Positions 45,868 to 54,375 of a stretch of 64,000 nucleotides of DNA are shown piece after piece. The DNA comes from Desulfomonilia bacterium (lineage in GTDB: Bacteria > Desulfobacterota > Desulfomonilia > UBA1062). Numbering within the stretch: the stretch's first letter is position 1; each line of letters opens with the position of its first letter. A program made the position numbers and the translations under genes. Below the pieces are notes generated by a model. That model searched no databases and was not told the origin of the DNA. It saw nothing but the letters and a program-made list of their open reading frames with translations. The DNA lies in contig DATCTV010000034.1 of NCBI GenBank assembly GCA_036567785.1, positions 38,468 to 102,467 of the forward strand. The letters run 5' to 3'.

Positions 45868-46796
45868 TATCTCCACATCAATGGTATTCGGAATGGCTGT
45901 AGCTTATGTTCTGCTTCGGTCATTAAAAGTTCCCGTTTTTTCCATAATGATTGCTTTTGCTTCGATAATTGTTTTATGCCTCCCCGCGGCTGCAATCGTT
46001 GCAAGAATAATAGAAGGAAAGAAGCATACATTCACTGTTGGCGGGGCATCTTTCATCGGAATTATTCTTGCTCCATGGATCTTTCTGGCCATAGACAGCT
46101 TCGAACCCATCAGGTTCAATGTTCCCGTGATGGCGGTTCTGGCTGCAATGTCCATCGGCTATGCCTTCGGGGAAGGCATGGGAAGACTTGCCTGCATAAG
46201 TTTCGGCTGCTGCTACGGCAAACCCTTGAAGGAATGTTCCGCACCGGTTAGAAAATTGTTCAGCAGGTTTCATTTCGTGTTTCACGGCGACACAAAGAAA
46301 ATTGCATATTCGCAGGGCCTGGACGGACACCGGGTTGTACCTGTACAGGCTGTTACGGCGATCATCCTCAGTGTTACAGGAATTACCGGCACTATTATTT
46401 TTTTATCAGGGGCTTTTTCCTTGTCTTTTACCCTGACGGTTTGCACCACACAGATATGGCGCATACTTTCTGAATTCCTAAGGGCCGATTTCAGGGGTCA
46501 CCAGAGGTTTTCCGCATATCAGGCAATGGCCGTCATTGCAGCTCTATCTTCGTTTGCAGTTTCACTTTTTCTAAAAAGCTATCCCGTACCGGTTGATATG
46601 AGCGCAGGGCTTTTATCATTATGGAGCCCCGGGGTGATAATACTCTTTCAGGCGGCATGGCTTGCATCGTTTCTTTATACCGGCAGAAGCACGGTCACCG
46701 GATCACGCATCCATTTTCATGTCATGAAGGACAGGATCTGAATACGAGAAGTACTTCCCTTATTTCATCCCTGAACGGTTCCCTTGACATGGATTT

Positions 46797-46839
46797 TTAA
46801 CCTTATCTTCATAATGGCTTAACACTTCATATTTAACAT
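46797..46839 (+). promoter_or_regulatory. short Pho-box-like array upstream of tandem-PHP gene
   Basis: TTAAC (46797), TTCAT (46808) and TTAAC (46819) are spaced exactly 11 bp apart. TAACAT (46834-46839) stands 10 bp after the last unit, at the same -10 distance seen for the porin and alkaline phosphatase promoters. Extra TTCAT and TTAAC words (46826, 46833) lie out of register. Only three units are clean, so this is less certain than the other two arrays. Confidence 0.6.
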
Positions 46840-46874
46840 CTTTCAAATTTTTTAAATATTCAGGAGGTAATATT

Positions 46875-49094
46875 ATGCATTCTTCTATGAGGACTTTTCG
46901 GGGTATCGTTGCATTATTTGCCTTGGTGTTCATTACAGTAACCGGTTACGGTTGCGGCGGCGGAGGGAGTGACGGGATTGCGCTTATCGAAGAGGAATCT
47001 TCCGAACTTTCAGGCATGAGCATCTATTTCGGAAGCCTCAACGGCTCATCAGGCGCCTCCGGGTCACAGGGCGGAGATGACTACGCCGAGCAGTTCATCT
47101 CGGCAAGAAACAGCCTTATGGACTTTTATGCCATTACAGACAACAGTGATGAAATCAGCAGCAACGAGTGGGAAAGGCTGAAGACGGCATCGAAGACCTA
47201 TACAAAGAACGGCTCGTTTGTCGCAATAAGGGGCTTCTGCTTCAATGACCCCCATTTCGGACATGCAAGTATAATCGGCACTGACGATTTCCTAACATAT
47301 GAAGGATACGGGATGGGATCTCTCAGTATGCTCTATTCATGGATTGGCGATAATGCCGCACTTGCGCAGTTCAATCATCCGGGCGAGCAGAAAGGCGTAT
47401 TCAATGACCTCGCCTGGTCTGAAGATGCTTCTCGCGGCATTTTTGCAATAGAAACAGCCAACAATGACTATTCCTGCGCGGATTTCAAATATTATCCTTA
47501 TTATGTAACCGCACTCGACAAGGGATGGAAGGTTGCACCTTCGGCAAATCAGGAAAAGGCTTCGGCAGGGAAAATCAGCGTAAGGACTGCACTAATTGCG
47601 GAAAATTTATCACAGCCCGCTCTTCTGGATGCAATGAGGATGAGACGCATCTATGCTACTGATGACATCAATACAAGGATAATTTTCAAGTCCGGTAATG
47701 AATGGATGGGCTCTACGCTTTCGCCTTCAAAGGGTCAGGCCGAACTTGTCCTTATGGTGTCCGACGACGAGCCTGTCATAAGGCTTGAAATAATTACAAA
47801 CAGGGGCATGGTGATCGCACTGAAGGAGATGTATGACTTTGCCGGCAATCTTGATACCACAGGCATTGAATATGTAAATTATATGGGCAGGGAATGGGTC
47901 AAATGGAAGGTAAGCGTATCATCTGCCCAGGGTTCTTACTATTTTGCCAGAATAACGGGAAAGAACACCCTGGATAGCGGCGGAAAAACCCAGGTCTCGA
48001 TAACCGCACCCATATGGTTTGGCAATGTCGAACCTGCTTCCGGCGAATCGAAAACCCTGGCTCAAATCGAGCAGGAAATGCTCAACGGCAGCAAAATTTA
48101 TTTCGGAAACATACACGGCCACTCGAACGTTTCAGATGGAGAGAATCCGCCAGAGACCGATTTCATTCTGGCCCAATACAGCCTCATGGATTTCTACGTG
48201 ATTACCGACCATGACGCGCTTACCAGTGCCTCTGAATGGAAGACAAACGGTGAAGTGGCGGACCTTTACAACAAAGACGGCAGTTTCGTGGCGATGAGGG
48301 GCTTCGAGTGGAGTCATCCGGTGACGGGCCATATGTGCATCTACAACACGAGCGATTACACAACCTTTCTTGTCACGGGCCTGCTCAATGTAAACGACAT
48401 ATACAAGTGGATAGACAAGAGAGGAGCCCTTGCCCAATTCAACCATCCCGGAAGGGAAAGCGGTATATTCGGAGACCTCGCTCTTTATCATGATGCGGTA
48501 GATAACTTCTTCGGCATCGAGACCGGAAACAAGGACGTAGGCAACAATGATCTCGAATACTTCCCTTACTACATAACCGCACTCGACAAGGGATGGAAGG
48601 TTGCACCGACTTCAAACCTGGACAACCACACTCCGACAGCCAACAGCCACAGGACTGCCATGATAGCTGACGAACTGACGAGACAGGGACTTCTGGAGGC
48701 AATGAAGGCAAGGCGGATATATTCGACTGATGATCCGAACATAAGGCTTATACTCAAGTGCGGCGACACATTCATGGGTTCAAGCGCAGCAGCGACAAGC
48801 ACAATGCAGGAAATCTCCTTGATGATATGCGATGACGAGCCGGTGACCAGGATTGAAATCATAACGAACGGAGGCGCGCTGGCCGCAGACAAATACGTCT
48901 ATGACGCCCAGGGCAACTTCAATCCTGCAGGTATTCAATATGCCGAGTACAAGGACACACAATGGATCCTGTACAAGGTCTATGTTCCGGCAACTGCAGG
49001 TTCATACTACTTTGCCAGGGTGACAAGCAAAAACACGCTTGATGATGACGGAAAGATTCAGATGGCGGTAACAGCACCGCTCTGGTTTGAATGA
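46875..49094 (+). CDS. secreted tandem-PHP-domain protein, first domain degenerate
   Basis: 739 residues, an export signal (residues 1-27, ending near GYGCGGGGSDG, possibly lipidated Cys), then two homologous halves (about 48-390 and 410-739). The second half has intact PHP metal motifs: YFGNIHGHSNVSDG, VITDHD, RGFEWSHPVTGH and FNHPGRESG. In the first half the matching sites read YFGSLNGSSG, AITDNS and RGFCFNDPHFGH, so several metal His are lost. AGGAGG precedes the ATG. A Pho-box-like array is upstream. By family it should hydrolyse phosphoesters or similar bonds outside the cytoplasm, with half one likely structural. Confidence 0.83.
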   Translation: MHSSMRTFRGIVALFALVFITVTGYGCGGGGSDGIALIEEESSELSGMSIYFGSLNGSSGASGSQGGDDYAEQFISARNSLMDFYAITDNSDEISSNEWERLKTASKTYTKNGSFVAIRGFCFNDPHFGHASIIGTDDFLTYEGYGMGSLSMLYSWIGDNAALAQFNHPGEQKGVFNDLAWSEDASRGIFAIETANNDYSCADFKYYPYYVTALDKGWKVAPSANQEKASAGKISVRTALIAENLSQPALLDAMRMRRIYATDDINTRIIFKSGNEWMGSTLSPSKGQAELVLMVSDDEPVIRLEIITNRGMVIALKEMYDFAGNLDTTGIEYVNYMGREWVKWKVSVSSAQGSYYFARITGKNTLDSGGKTQVSITAPIWFGNVEPASGESKTLAQIEQEMLNGSKIYFGNIHGHSNVSDGENPPETDFILAQYSLMDFYVITDHDALTSASEWKTNGEVADLYNKDGSFVAMRGFEWSHPVTGHMCIYNTSDYTTFLVTGLLNVNDIYKWIDKRGALAQFNHPGRESGIFGDLALYHDAVDNFFGIETGNKDVGNNDLEYFPYYITALDKGWKVAPTSNLDNHTPTANSHRTAMIADELTRQGLLEAMKARRIYSTDDPNIRLILKCGDTFMGSSAAATSTMQEISLMICDDEPVTRIEIITNGGALAADKYVYDAQGNFNPAGIQYAEYKDTQWILYKVYVPATAGSYYFARVTSKNTLDDDGKIQMAVTAPLWFE

Positions 49095-49239
49095 TTGTTA
49101 GGAATTTCTGTTTGATTATTATACCGGCTTTACGATACGGAAATATAAGATGATTTTTTCCGCGATAAAGATATGATATTTTTGCATTAAATCTTTGGTT
49201 TGGAGATCAGCGCAGTAAAGAAACTTATTGGGTGTGAAA

Positions 49240-50784
49240 ATGACTGATTCAAATCACAACAGACTGAACATCATCATCAGGGTTTTGATTTTTATACTTT
49301 CCGTATTGTTCGCAGCAGTAGTCTATGTCTGGATAACATCCTTCGGCGGAGAATTTCTGATAATCGCGAGGAGAACATGGATACTCGCGATCTTCGCGGT
49401 CATGCTAGTGGCCGGTTCGTCCTTCGGGCTTCTAAGGGCTATGCAGAAAAAGGAACACCCTTCACCCTTTGTCATAAGGACAGTCTTTGCATTCATGAAT
49501 CTCATTTCCGGAATAATCCTTTTCGTGATCTTCGGCTATCTGCTGCTCTGGGTCGTCGATTCCATGGACACTGTCGAACTAGCAGTCCTTTCGCTTCCAT
49601 TCATTGGTTTCGGTCTTCTGCTCATCATCGACGGTGCGATCGCGCTCTTCTGTCTAAAAAAAGGCGGAGGAGGCGTGCCCGGCATGGTGATATCCGGATG
49701 CGCATTTCTCTTCCTGTTCGCCGCATTCGGGATAACGCTCCTTCTCTGGAACCCGGCCTATGCACCGAACATGGAGCATACGTGGCTCTTCAAAAAAGGC
49801 ATGCCCGAAGGCAGGGGCTACCGCATACCTTCGATGCTCACAATGAAGGATGATCTCGGGCGTGATATTGTTATAGCCTTTGCTGAATCCCGCGCCGATG
49901 TAATGCTCGACTGGGGCGATATCGACCTGGTGATGCGCCGAAGTGTTGACGGCGGAAAAACATGGGGTTCGATACAGGTGCTGGTTGACGCGGGCGGACA
50001 TACCGCCGGTAATCCCTGCCCTGTGTTTGACCGCGACACCAGGACGCTGTGGCTGCCGTACTGTATCGACAACAAAGAGGTCTGGATGATGAAGAGCACG
50101 GATTTCGGAAAGACCTTCTCAAAGCCGTTTCAGATAACGAAGGAACTCGGCCTCGAATTGAAATGCGACAGCTCTCCCCTGTGCATGGAATATGGCACAG
50201 GTCCCGGCACTGGCATTCAACTCAATAATTCCAGGCTCGTAGTACCCGCATATTTCTTCGGTCCGAGCATTAAAAGAGGCGCACATGTCATATACAGCGA
50301 CGACCATGGAAAGACATGGCATAAGGGAAAAGACCTTGGCATCGGCGAAGAACCGCAGGCTTTCGTCATGGCGGACGGAACGCTTAACATGAACTGCCGC
50401 TATAAGCGCTGCCAGCCTAGACAGGTCGGTTTGAGCAGAGACGGCGGGAAGACATGGTTCAAACAGTATCCTGACAATGCCCTGATCGATGCCGAGACAC
50501 AGGCATCCATCATCAGCCTGCCTGGAACGTCTGGAAATATCATTTTCAGCAACCCTGCAGGGTGCGCCAGAGGAAACATGACATTAAGGATGAGCCTCGA
50601 TGATGGCGTGACCTGGCCTTTCAGCAGAGAAGTCTATAACGGGCCTTCATGCTATTCACAGCTCTGCACATTGCCGGACGGAGAAGTTCTGCTGCTGTTT
50701 GAAACCGGCAAATATGATTATCGAGAAGGATTAATGCTGGTAAGGTTTCCCCCCGGCTGGCTTAGAGAAGTCCTCAGGAAGTGA
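49240..50784 (+). CDS. membrane-anchored sialidase-like BNR-repeat protein
   Basis: About 514 residues. The first ~175 residues contain four hydrophobic helices. Then an exo-alpha-sialidase-type six-bladed propeller starts with the RIP motif (GRGYRIPSML) and carries Asp-boxes SVDGGKTWGS, STDFGKTFSK, SDDHGKTWHK, SRDGGKTWFK and SLDDGVTWPF. The propeller should be on the outer face. Sialidases cleave terminal sialic acids, but the membrane fusion is unusual and related propellers bind other glycans. Starts at TTG 49228 or GTG 49234 are also possible. The gene converges with the SH3-like gene at 50821. Confidence 0.78.
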   Translation: MTDSNHNRLNIIIRVLIFILSVLFAAVVYVWITSFGGEFLIIARRTWILAIFAVMLVAGSSFGLLRAMQKKEHPSPFVIRTVFAFMNLISGIILFVIFGYLLLWVVDSMDTVELAVLSLPFIGFGLLLIIDGAIALFCLKKGGGGVPGMVISGCAFLFLFAAFGITLLLWNPAYAPNMEHTWLFKKGMPEGRGYRIPSMLTMKDDLGRDIVIAFAESRADVMLDWGDIDLVMRRSVDGGKTWGSIQVLVDAGGHTAGNPCPVFDRDTRTLWLPYCIDNKEVWMMKSTDFGKTFSKPFQITKELGLELKCDSSPLCMEYGTGPGTGIQLNNSRLVVPAYFFGPSIKRGAHVIYSDDHGKTWHKGKDLGIGEEPQAFVMADGTLNMNCRYKRCQPRQVGLSRDGGKTWFKQYPDNALIDAETQASIISLPGTSGNIIFSNPAGCARGNMTLRMSLDDGVTWPFSREVYNGPSCYSQLCTLPDGEVLLLFETGKYDYREGLMLVRFPPGWLREVLRK

Positions 50785-50820
50785 CCTGGGTATTAACATT
50801 CTCTGCAGTGATTTCTATTT

Positions 50821-51345
50821 CTATCTCATTGATGGATGGCGCGGAAGCCAGGGATCAGTGGTTGAACTGGCTTTATTCTTTATGTTTGCATATGGCTCTT
50901 TTTCTTCATCATCCATCCCGGGTACGGGTTTTCTGATCCAGCCCGAATATCTGATTGCGGCACAACTGTTTTTTGAATCGATAACCTTCACATCAACATT
51001 TTTACTGAAGCTGCAAATTCTATTGCCATCCGGCCTGTCCAGAATATCGAACGGTTTTGACATGTGATAGTCTTTTAATGAAATGGAACCCAGACCGGCA
51101 ACATATCCGTCCACCTGGATTTTCAGGTATCCTTCCTTTTCGTCAAGCACCTTTACAAAGGCATTTTCATATACAATTCCCTGCTCGTCTCCCTTGGGTT
51201 CTGTAAATATCCTGGTATTTTCTCCCAGCATCAGCATGTACCCGGAAAAGGGGACATCCGGTTGGGTTTGGGAATAAGCCCTGTCCGAGGCAGACAGGAA
51301 ACATATAAGAATACCGGTAAAAACACTTAGCGATCTTTTCATCAT
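50821..51345 (-). CDS. exported protein with SH3-like repeats, unknown function
   Basis: 174 residues. A signal peptide (MMKRSLSVFTGILICFLSAS, ending near AYSQ) is followed by two short beta-rich segments resembling bacterial SH3 modules (NTRIFTEPKGDEQGIVYENA and FDILDRPDGNRICSFSKN). These often bind cell-wall or other ligands. No catalytic motif is seen. The C-terminal 30 residues look disordered. It stands alone. Confidence 0.65.
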   Translation of the reverse strand: MMKRSLSVFTGILICFLSASDRAYSQTQPDVPFSGYMLMLGENTRIFTEPKGDEQGIVYENAFVKVLDEKEGYLKIQVDGYVAGLGSISLKDYHMSKPFDILDRPDGNRICSFSKNVDVKVIDSKNSCAAIRYSGWIRKPVPGMDDEEKEPYANIKNKASSTTDPWLPRHPSMR

Positions 51346-51515
51346 ATGCTCAGCCGCCTGATATTATTAATGAAGGTCAGAATGAATATCTAATATGCCT
51401 TGATACCTGTTTATGCAAGTCTCAAAGCATCTATCCCATATGTGGTTTATCAGACGCTTGCTTATGTTTGTCATTTGTAGGAGGCTGACCCCTCAGGTTT
51501 TCTGTGTGCTCCCGG

Positions 51516-51743
51516 TTAGCCTGCCCCCTTCACCGGATCATCTTCGACAAACTCAAGCAAGTCGCCGGGCTGGCATTTTAGATGTCTGCAGATAGCATCC
51601 AATGTGCCCAGCCTTATGGCCTTAGCCTTGCCTGTCTTTAAAATCGAGAGGTTCTGCTCAGTAATGCCTATGACTTGCGCCAGCTCATTTGACCTCATCT
51701 TTCGCCTGGCAAGCATCACATCGAGGTTTATTACGATAGCCAT
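51516..51743 (-). CDS. small HTH regulator (XRE/YozG-like)
   Basis: 75 residues, almost wholly a helix-turn-helix: LARRKMRSNELAQVIGITEQ, then LSILKTGKAKAIRLGTLDAI, typical of the YozG/Cro-like group paired with DUF2975 proteins. It should bind DNA, perhaps its own promoter. It lies 11 bp downstream of the DUF2975 gene on the same strand. Confidence 0.88.
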   Translation of the reverse strand: MAIVINLDVMLARRKMRSNELAQVIGITEQNLSILKTGKAKAIRLGTLDAICRHLKCQPGDLLEFVEDDPVKGAG

Positions 51744-51754
51744 GCCCGCTGCCT

Positions 51755-52291
51755 CTAAACGGTAAGCTGCTGCTCTTCATAGAGCACCCGCCCTTCATCC
51801 ATGACCCAGGCTATGAGCACGACCACTATACCGATGAGAAGTATTTTGATGTCATCCGAGCTTAGTCCCAGGCGGATTATGCGTTGTCCCGGGGGGTTGT
51901 GAAGCGTGAGCGCCATGCTCATCAACGGCTGCTGGACAATCCCTGCGGCAAACAGCCATAGGATCAACCTGCCCAGAGAGCGCAGACACTTGACCGAGCC
52001 TTCGGTAAATATCTCAGCCTTCTCATAAAGGCTGAACAGCCTGATCAGAAAATATACACAGGCCATTGCCACTCCGGAGGTTATGAAGCTCGCCGCAAGC
52101 GCCGTGAGCCTGGCGCTCAGCGGAAGGTTCTGCTGGACCGCAACCGGCAGATCATTGGGGATCATATCCTTGGGCAGTTGATTGAAAAATACCCAGAAAA
52201 GTATCTGGATAACGGGAATTAGAACAAGAACTACAGTAAAAATGACTCTCAACCTTTTGCTCAATGTTTGTACGCGCTCTATGGCATTCAT
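51755..52291 (-). CDS. DUF2975 membrane protein
   Basis: 178 residues with four hydrophobic helices (about 13-35, 55-85, 100-125 and 142-165). The pairing with a YozG-like HTH gene and the helix layout fit the DUF2975 family, whose role is unknown; a membrane sensor of the adjacent regulator is a reasonable inference. The start has an AGGTGAG ribosome site nearby. Confidence 0.8.
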   Translation of the reverse strand: MNAIERVQTLSKRLRVIFTVVLVLIPVIQILFWVFFNQLPKDMIPNDLPVAVQQNLPLSARLTALAASFITSGVAMACVYFLIRLFSLYEKAEIFTEGSVKCLRSLGRLILWLFAAGIVQQPLMSMALTLHNPPGQRIIRLGLSSDDIKILLIGIVVVLIAWVMDEGRVLYEEQQLTV

Positions 52292-52484
52292 ATTCTCACC
52301 TCCAGTAATAATTATTATATATCATTTATTATTTATCGTTTGTCAATAAAAAAATGTCGGTATACAATTAAATTACAATTTCATGTTCTACGGGGTAAGG
52401 CTATTTGTTTTGATACCTTTTGTTCTCTCTTTCCTGTTTGAATTTTGGCCTGATGTTAAGATCGGTCGGTTAGAAACTGAAGGG

Positions 52485-52506
52485 GTCAGCTCCGGACAAT
52501 TGACAA
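52485..52506 (-). repeat. dispersed 22-bp motif, copy 1
   Basis: On the minus strand this reads TTGTCAATTG, six variable bases, then GCTGAC. The same frame of TTGTCAATTG, six bases, then CCTGAC recurs at 54197-54218 in the same orientation. The two flank the protease gene as direct repeats about 1.7 kb apart. It may be the end of a mobile or REP-like element. Confidence 0.5.
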
Positions 52507-52507
52507 A

Positions 52508-52757
52508 TTATATTTCATTTCCGGTTTCCGCCCAGTTCGTCAAAATCTGCAATGTCTTTACAAATTCAACTTTCTCATCTGTGAGATATTTCAAGAACTC
52601 TTCGAAGTCTTTGTGGATATTCTTAATGGGCTACCTTAGCCGTCTCAATTCTCAAATCTTCGACCAGGGACACCCGCTGACACCCTGAGAGCTTTTTTAA
52701 ATAATCGACAGATTTTTTAGAATCATTTTTTTTTAAGATTTTGAGCGTCCTTTCCAT
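52508..52757 (-). pseudogene. remnant of a two-gene nucleotidyltransferase module
   Basis: Minus-strand reading from ATG 52757 gives 44 codons (MERTLKILKKNDSKKSVDYL, later QRVSLVEDLRIETAKVAH) ending at TAA 52625-52623. A second frame overlaps it with IKNIHKDFEEFLKYLTDEKV and stops at 52508. The pair resembles the small partner protein plus the start of an HKDFxEFLxLLNxxxVxYLVVGG-type nucleotidyltransferase. If the T of the shared ATT were G, the second gene would start with ATG and the first would continue as HEEYPQRLRRVLEI. The second protein is cut after about 25 residues at the dispersed 22-bp motif. The homology is from memory and unverified. Confidence 0.4.
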
Positions 52758-52847
52758 AAAGCAACCATATCTCAAATAGCCATCCTTGAAAAACTTGATT
52801 TTAACGAAAAGCGTGAAATGTTGCTAATGCGGAACTTGAGGGAATGT

Positions 52848-52955
52848 TCATGATTTAATGATAAAGCATTTCATATTTTCATCAGCGTCCGTGGTAGGCC
52901 CAGGGGCTGAATGAAACTTAGCGGGACATTCATGATTTAATGATAAAGCAATTCA
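52848..52955. repeat. 27-bp direct repeat, two copies 81 bp apart
   Basis: TTCATGATTTAATGATAAAG is shared at 52848 and 52929, extending to CA.TTCAT (52874 and 52955). Upstream 20 bases are also similar in both copies. The second copy covers the stop codon of the protease gene. Function unknown. Confidence 0.7.
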
Positions 52956-54044
52956 TTTTGAAACTGCTTCAATCATAACGGTAGCTTGTTTCGCTTTTTC
53001 AATTGCTGCTTCCCTTGATAATGATTTTTGTTGCTCTTCCGGCAAATCCAATAACGGCCTAATATAGTCAGATTTAACTGCCCAGTTAACATTTTGAGGT
53101 AAGGTTCCAGATTCCTTCATAAATGGCATAATTGCTGCGGAAGAACTTATTATCCCAACAACCTGTCCTTTTTCGTTTATGAGTGCTCCACCAGAATTAC
53201 CAGGCTGCACAGGAACAGTAATTTGAAAAAATGAAGCTGCATCTTGCAATCCGCTTAATGAACTAATAACACCTTCAGTATATTTAATTTCCTGCCCTAA
53301 TATCGAAGATAATGGATATCCAACGGTAAACACCCTGTCTCCTGTCTTTGCAGACCTCATGGGGGCAATAGGCAAATATATTGGAGTTGGTTTTTCCACT
53401 TTCAAGATTGCAATATCGTTTATTGGATCAGACTGATATATTTTTGCTTCCATGGCTGTTGATCCAAAGTGGACTTTTATTTCTTTTGCGTTATCTACAA
53501 CATGATTTGCAGTGGCAATGAAACCCTGATTTGAAATTGTAAAGCCAGTTCCAGTAATGATTGTTTGACCTGTGCTGCTAGCTGCTGGTTCGGAATTTTT
53601 TGGTACAGGGGCCAGCACCATTGGATTTCCTATTCGCATCTCTGCATCTTCGAAATATGTGCCAATCAGAGTTCCTTCTTTATTGGATATGAGTTTAGCA
53701 ATATATTTAACCCTGCCTCTGTATATAATAAGCAAACAAACTGTCTTTCCGCTTACAGTGCCTTTGATGGTATAGTAAGATGACAAGCTCCCATAGACTT
53801 GAGATTTGTCCTGTTGAAGGTTAGCAATTCCCCACCCCTCGTAGTAAGAGTTCATCAGAGAGATTACTGCTGATTGCCAAAAATTCGGTGGTGGGTTCAG
53901 TTGGTCATAGTAGCTTCCGCTGACATTAATCTCAGGTGGTGTTGTGATTTGTGCTTGAAGCCACTTATCTTCTTCTTGGGCAGGGATAAGCCCAGCACAA
54001 CCCGTAAAAAGAAAAAACGTAAATACTACAATCAGTTTCTTCAT
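52953..54044 (-). CDS. trypsin-like serine protease, lipoprotein
   Basis: 363 residues. Signal peptide with lipobox FLFTGC (Cys16), so probably anchored to a membrane facing the periplasm. Residues about 25-150 are a unique N-terminal region. The S1C/HtrA-like trypsin domain follows with His181 (IATANHVVDNA), Asp210 (NDIAILKVEKP) and Ser284 (PGNSGGALIN). No PDZ domain follows, unlike DegP. The frame opens at GTG 54056, but I chose the ATG at 54044, where the signal peptide begins. The gene is AT-rich and flanked by repeats, which suggests transfer. Confidence 0.85.
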   Translation of the reverse strand: MKKLIVVFTFFLFTGCAGLIPAQEEDKWLQAQITTPPEINVSGSYYDQLNPPPNFWQSAVISLMNSYYEGWGIANLQQDKSQVYGSLSSYYTIKGTVSGKTVCLLIIYRGRVKYIAKLISNKEGTLIGTYFEDAEMRIGNPMVLAPVPKNSEPAASSTGQTIITGTGFTISNQGFIATANHVVDNAKEIKVHFGSTAMEAKIYQSDPINDIAILKVEKPTPIYLPIAPMRSAKTGDRVFTVGYPLSSILGQEIKYTEGVISSLSGLQDAASFFQITVPVQPGNSGGALINEKGQVVGIISSSAAIMPFMKESGTLPQNVNWAVKSDYIRPLLDLPEEQQKSLSREAAIEKAKQATVMIEAVSK

Positions 54045-54196
54045 AATTGAACCCACCTTACTCTATGACTTTGTCTTACTTCATATGTAAATACACGTTT
54101 TAGTCAAGTAGGTTCTGATTTTGACGCTTTCTTTTACAATTGATTAAATGATTTCCGGAAAGAAAAAGATGTTCCATTTTCGAAAATATCTAACAA

Positions 54197-54218
54197 GTCA
54201 GGCCCCACCAATTGACAA
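54197..54218 (-). repeat. dispersed 22-bp motif, copy 2
   Basis: Same orientation and spacing as the copy at 52485-52506: TTGTCAATTG, six variable bases, then CCTGAC on the minus strand. Lies just upstream of the protease gene. Confidence 0.5.
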
Positions 54219-54375
54219 TTGTATGTTGAATTTTGAAACTCCCCGACTACAGCGCGCCCTACTGACAGGGCGTCAGAACAAAGCATGTCAAGGAGCGACG
54301 ATGTCGAAAGGTGAGGCATACTAAAGACGTATGCCGCAACCTTGAGACTAGGAGTGACGCAGAGATGCGAAGTTA
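54219..54375. other. structured intergenic element, several hairpins
   Basis: It contains CGCCCT/AGGGCG (54255-54260 and 54267-54272, 6-nt loop) and a larger hairpin, AAGGT...GGCATAC / GTATGCC...ACCTT (54308-54343, loop 54322-54328). A CAGGGCGT near 54266 pairs at a distance with ACGCCCTG at 54378, just inside the downstream gene. There is no U-run, so it is not a standard terminator. It could be a REP/BIME-like repeat or a small structured RNA. Confidence 0.4.

Larger units (their letters stand above)
44957..46741 (+). pseudogene. Lgt-like (prolipoprotein diacylglyceryl transferase family) gene interrupted by an IS
   Basis: The gene starts at 44957 (ribosome site AAGGGGA) and reads MAEILFLAFLIAFPGLMFFW to the target site GGATTTTT at 45116. 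Joining across the insertion (dropping the IS and one target copy) restores an uninterrupted frame: WYGF-FISTSMVFGMAVAYVLLR, which is the Lgt 'YG' helix, and then GRLACISFGCCYGKPL, the Lgt GR..C...CCYG motif. The whole product would be about 347 residues with seven or so helices. Lgt enzymes move diacylglycerol from phosphatidylglycerol to lipoprotein Cys. As sequenced it is split into a 5' fragment and a 3' fragment starting at an internal ATG (45881), so function is probably lost. Confidence 0.8.
52292..52952. other. 661-bp accessory spacer with decayed sequence and repeats
   Basis: Between the DUF2975 gene and the protease gene. It has no intact gene. It holds the nucleotidyltransferase-module remnant (52508-52757), one copy of a dispersed 22-bp motif (52485-52506), and two copies of a 27-bp direct repeat (52848 and 52929). 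AT-rich, unlike the neighbouring metabolic genes. Confidence 0.6.

Noticed and set aside
52383..52688. 101-codon plus-strand frame in the spacer
   Set aside because: It lies opposite the decayed module, and the minus-strand reading looks more protein-like.
54219..54375. Integron attC site
   Set aside because: The hairpins do not end in the required GTTRRRY / RYYYAAC pair; no integrase nearby.
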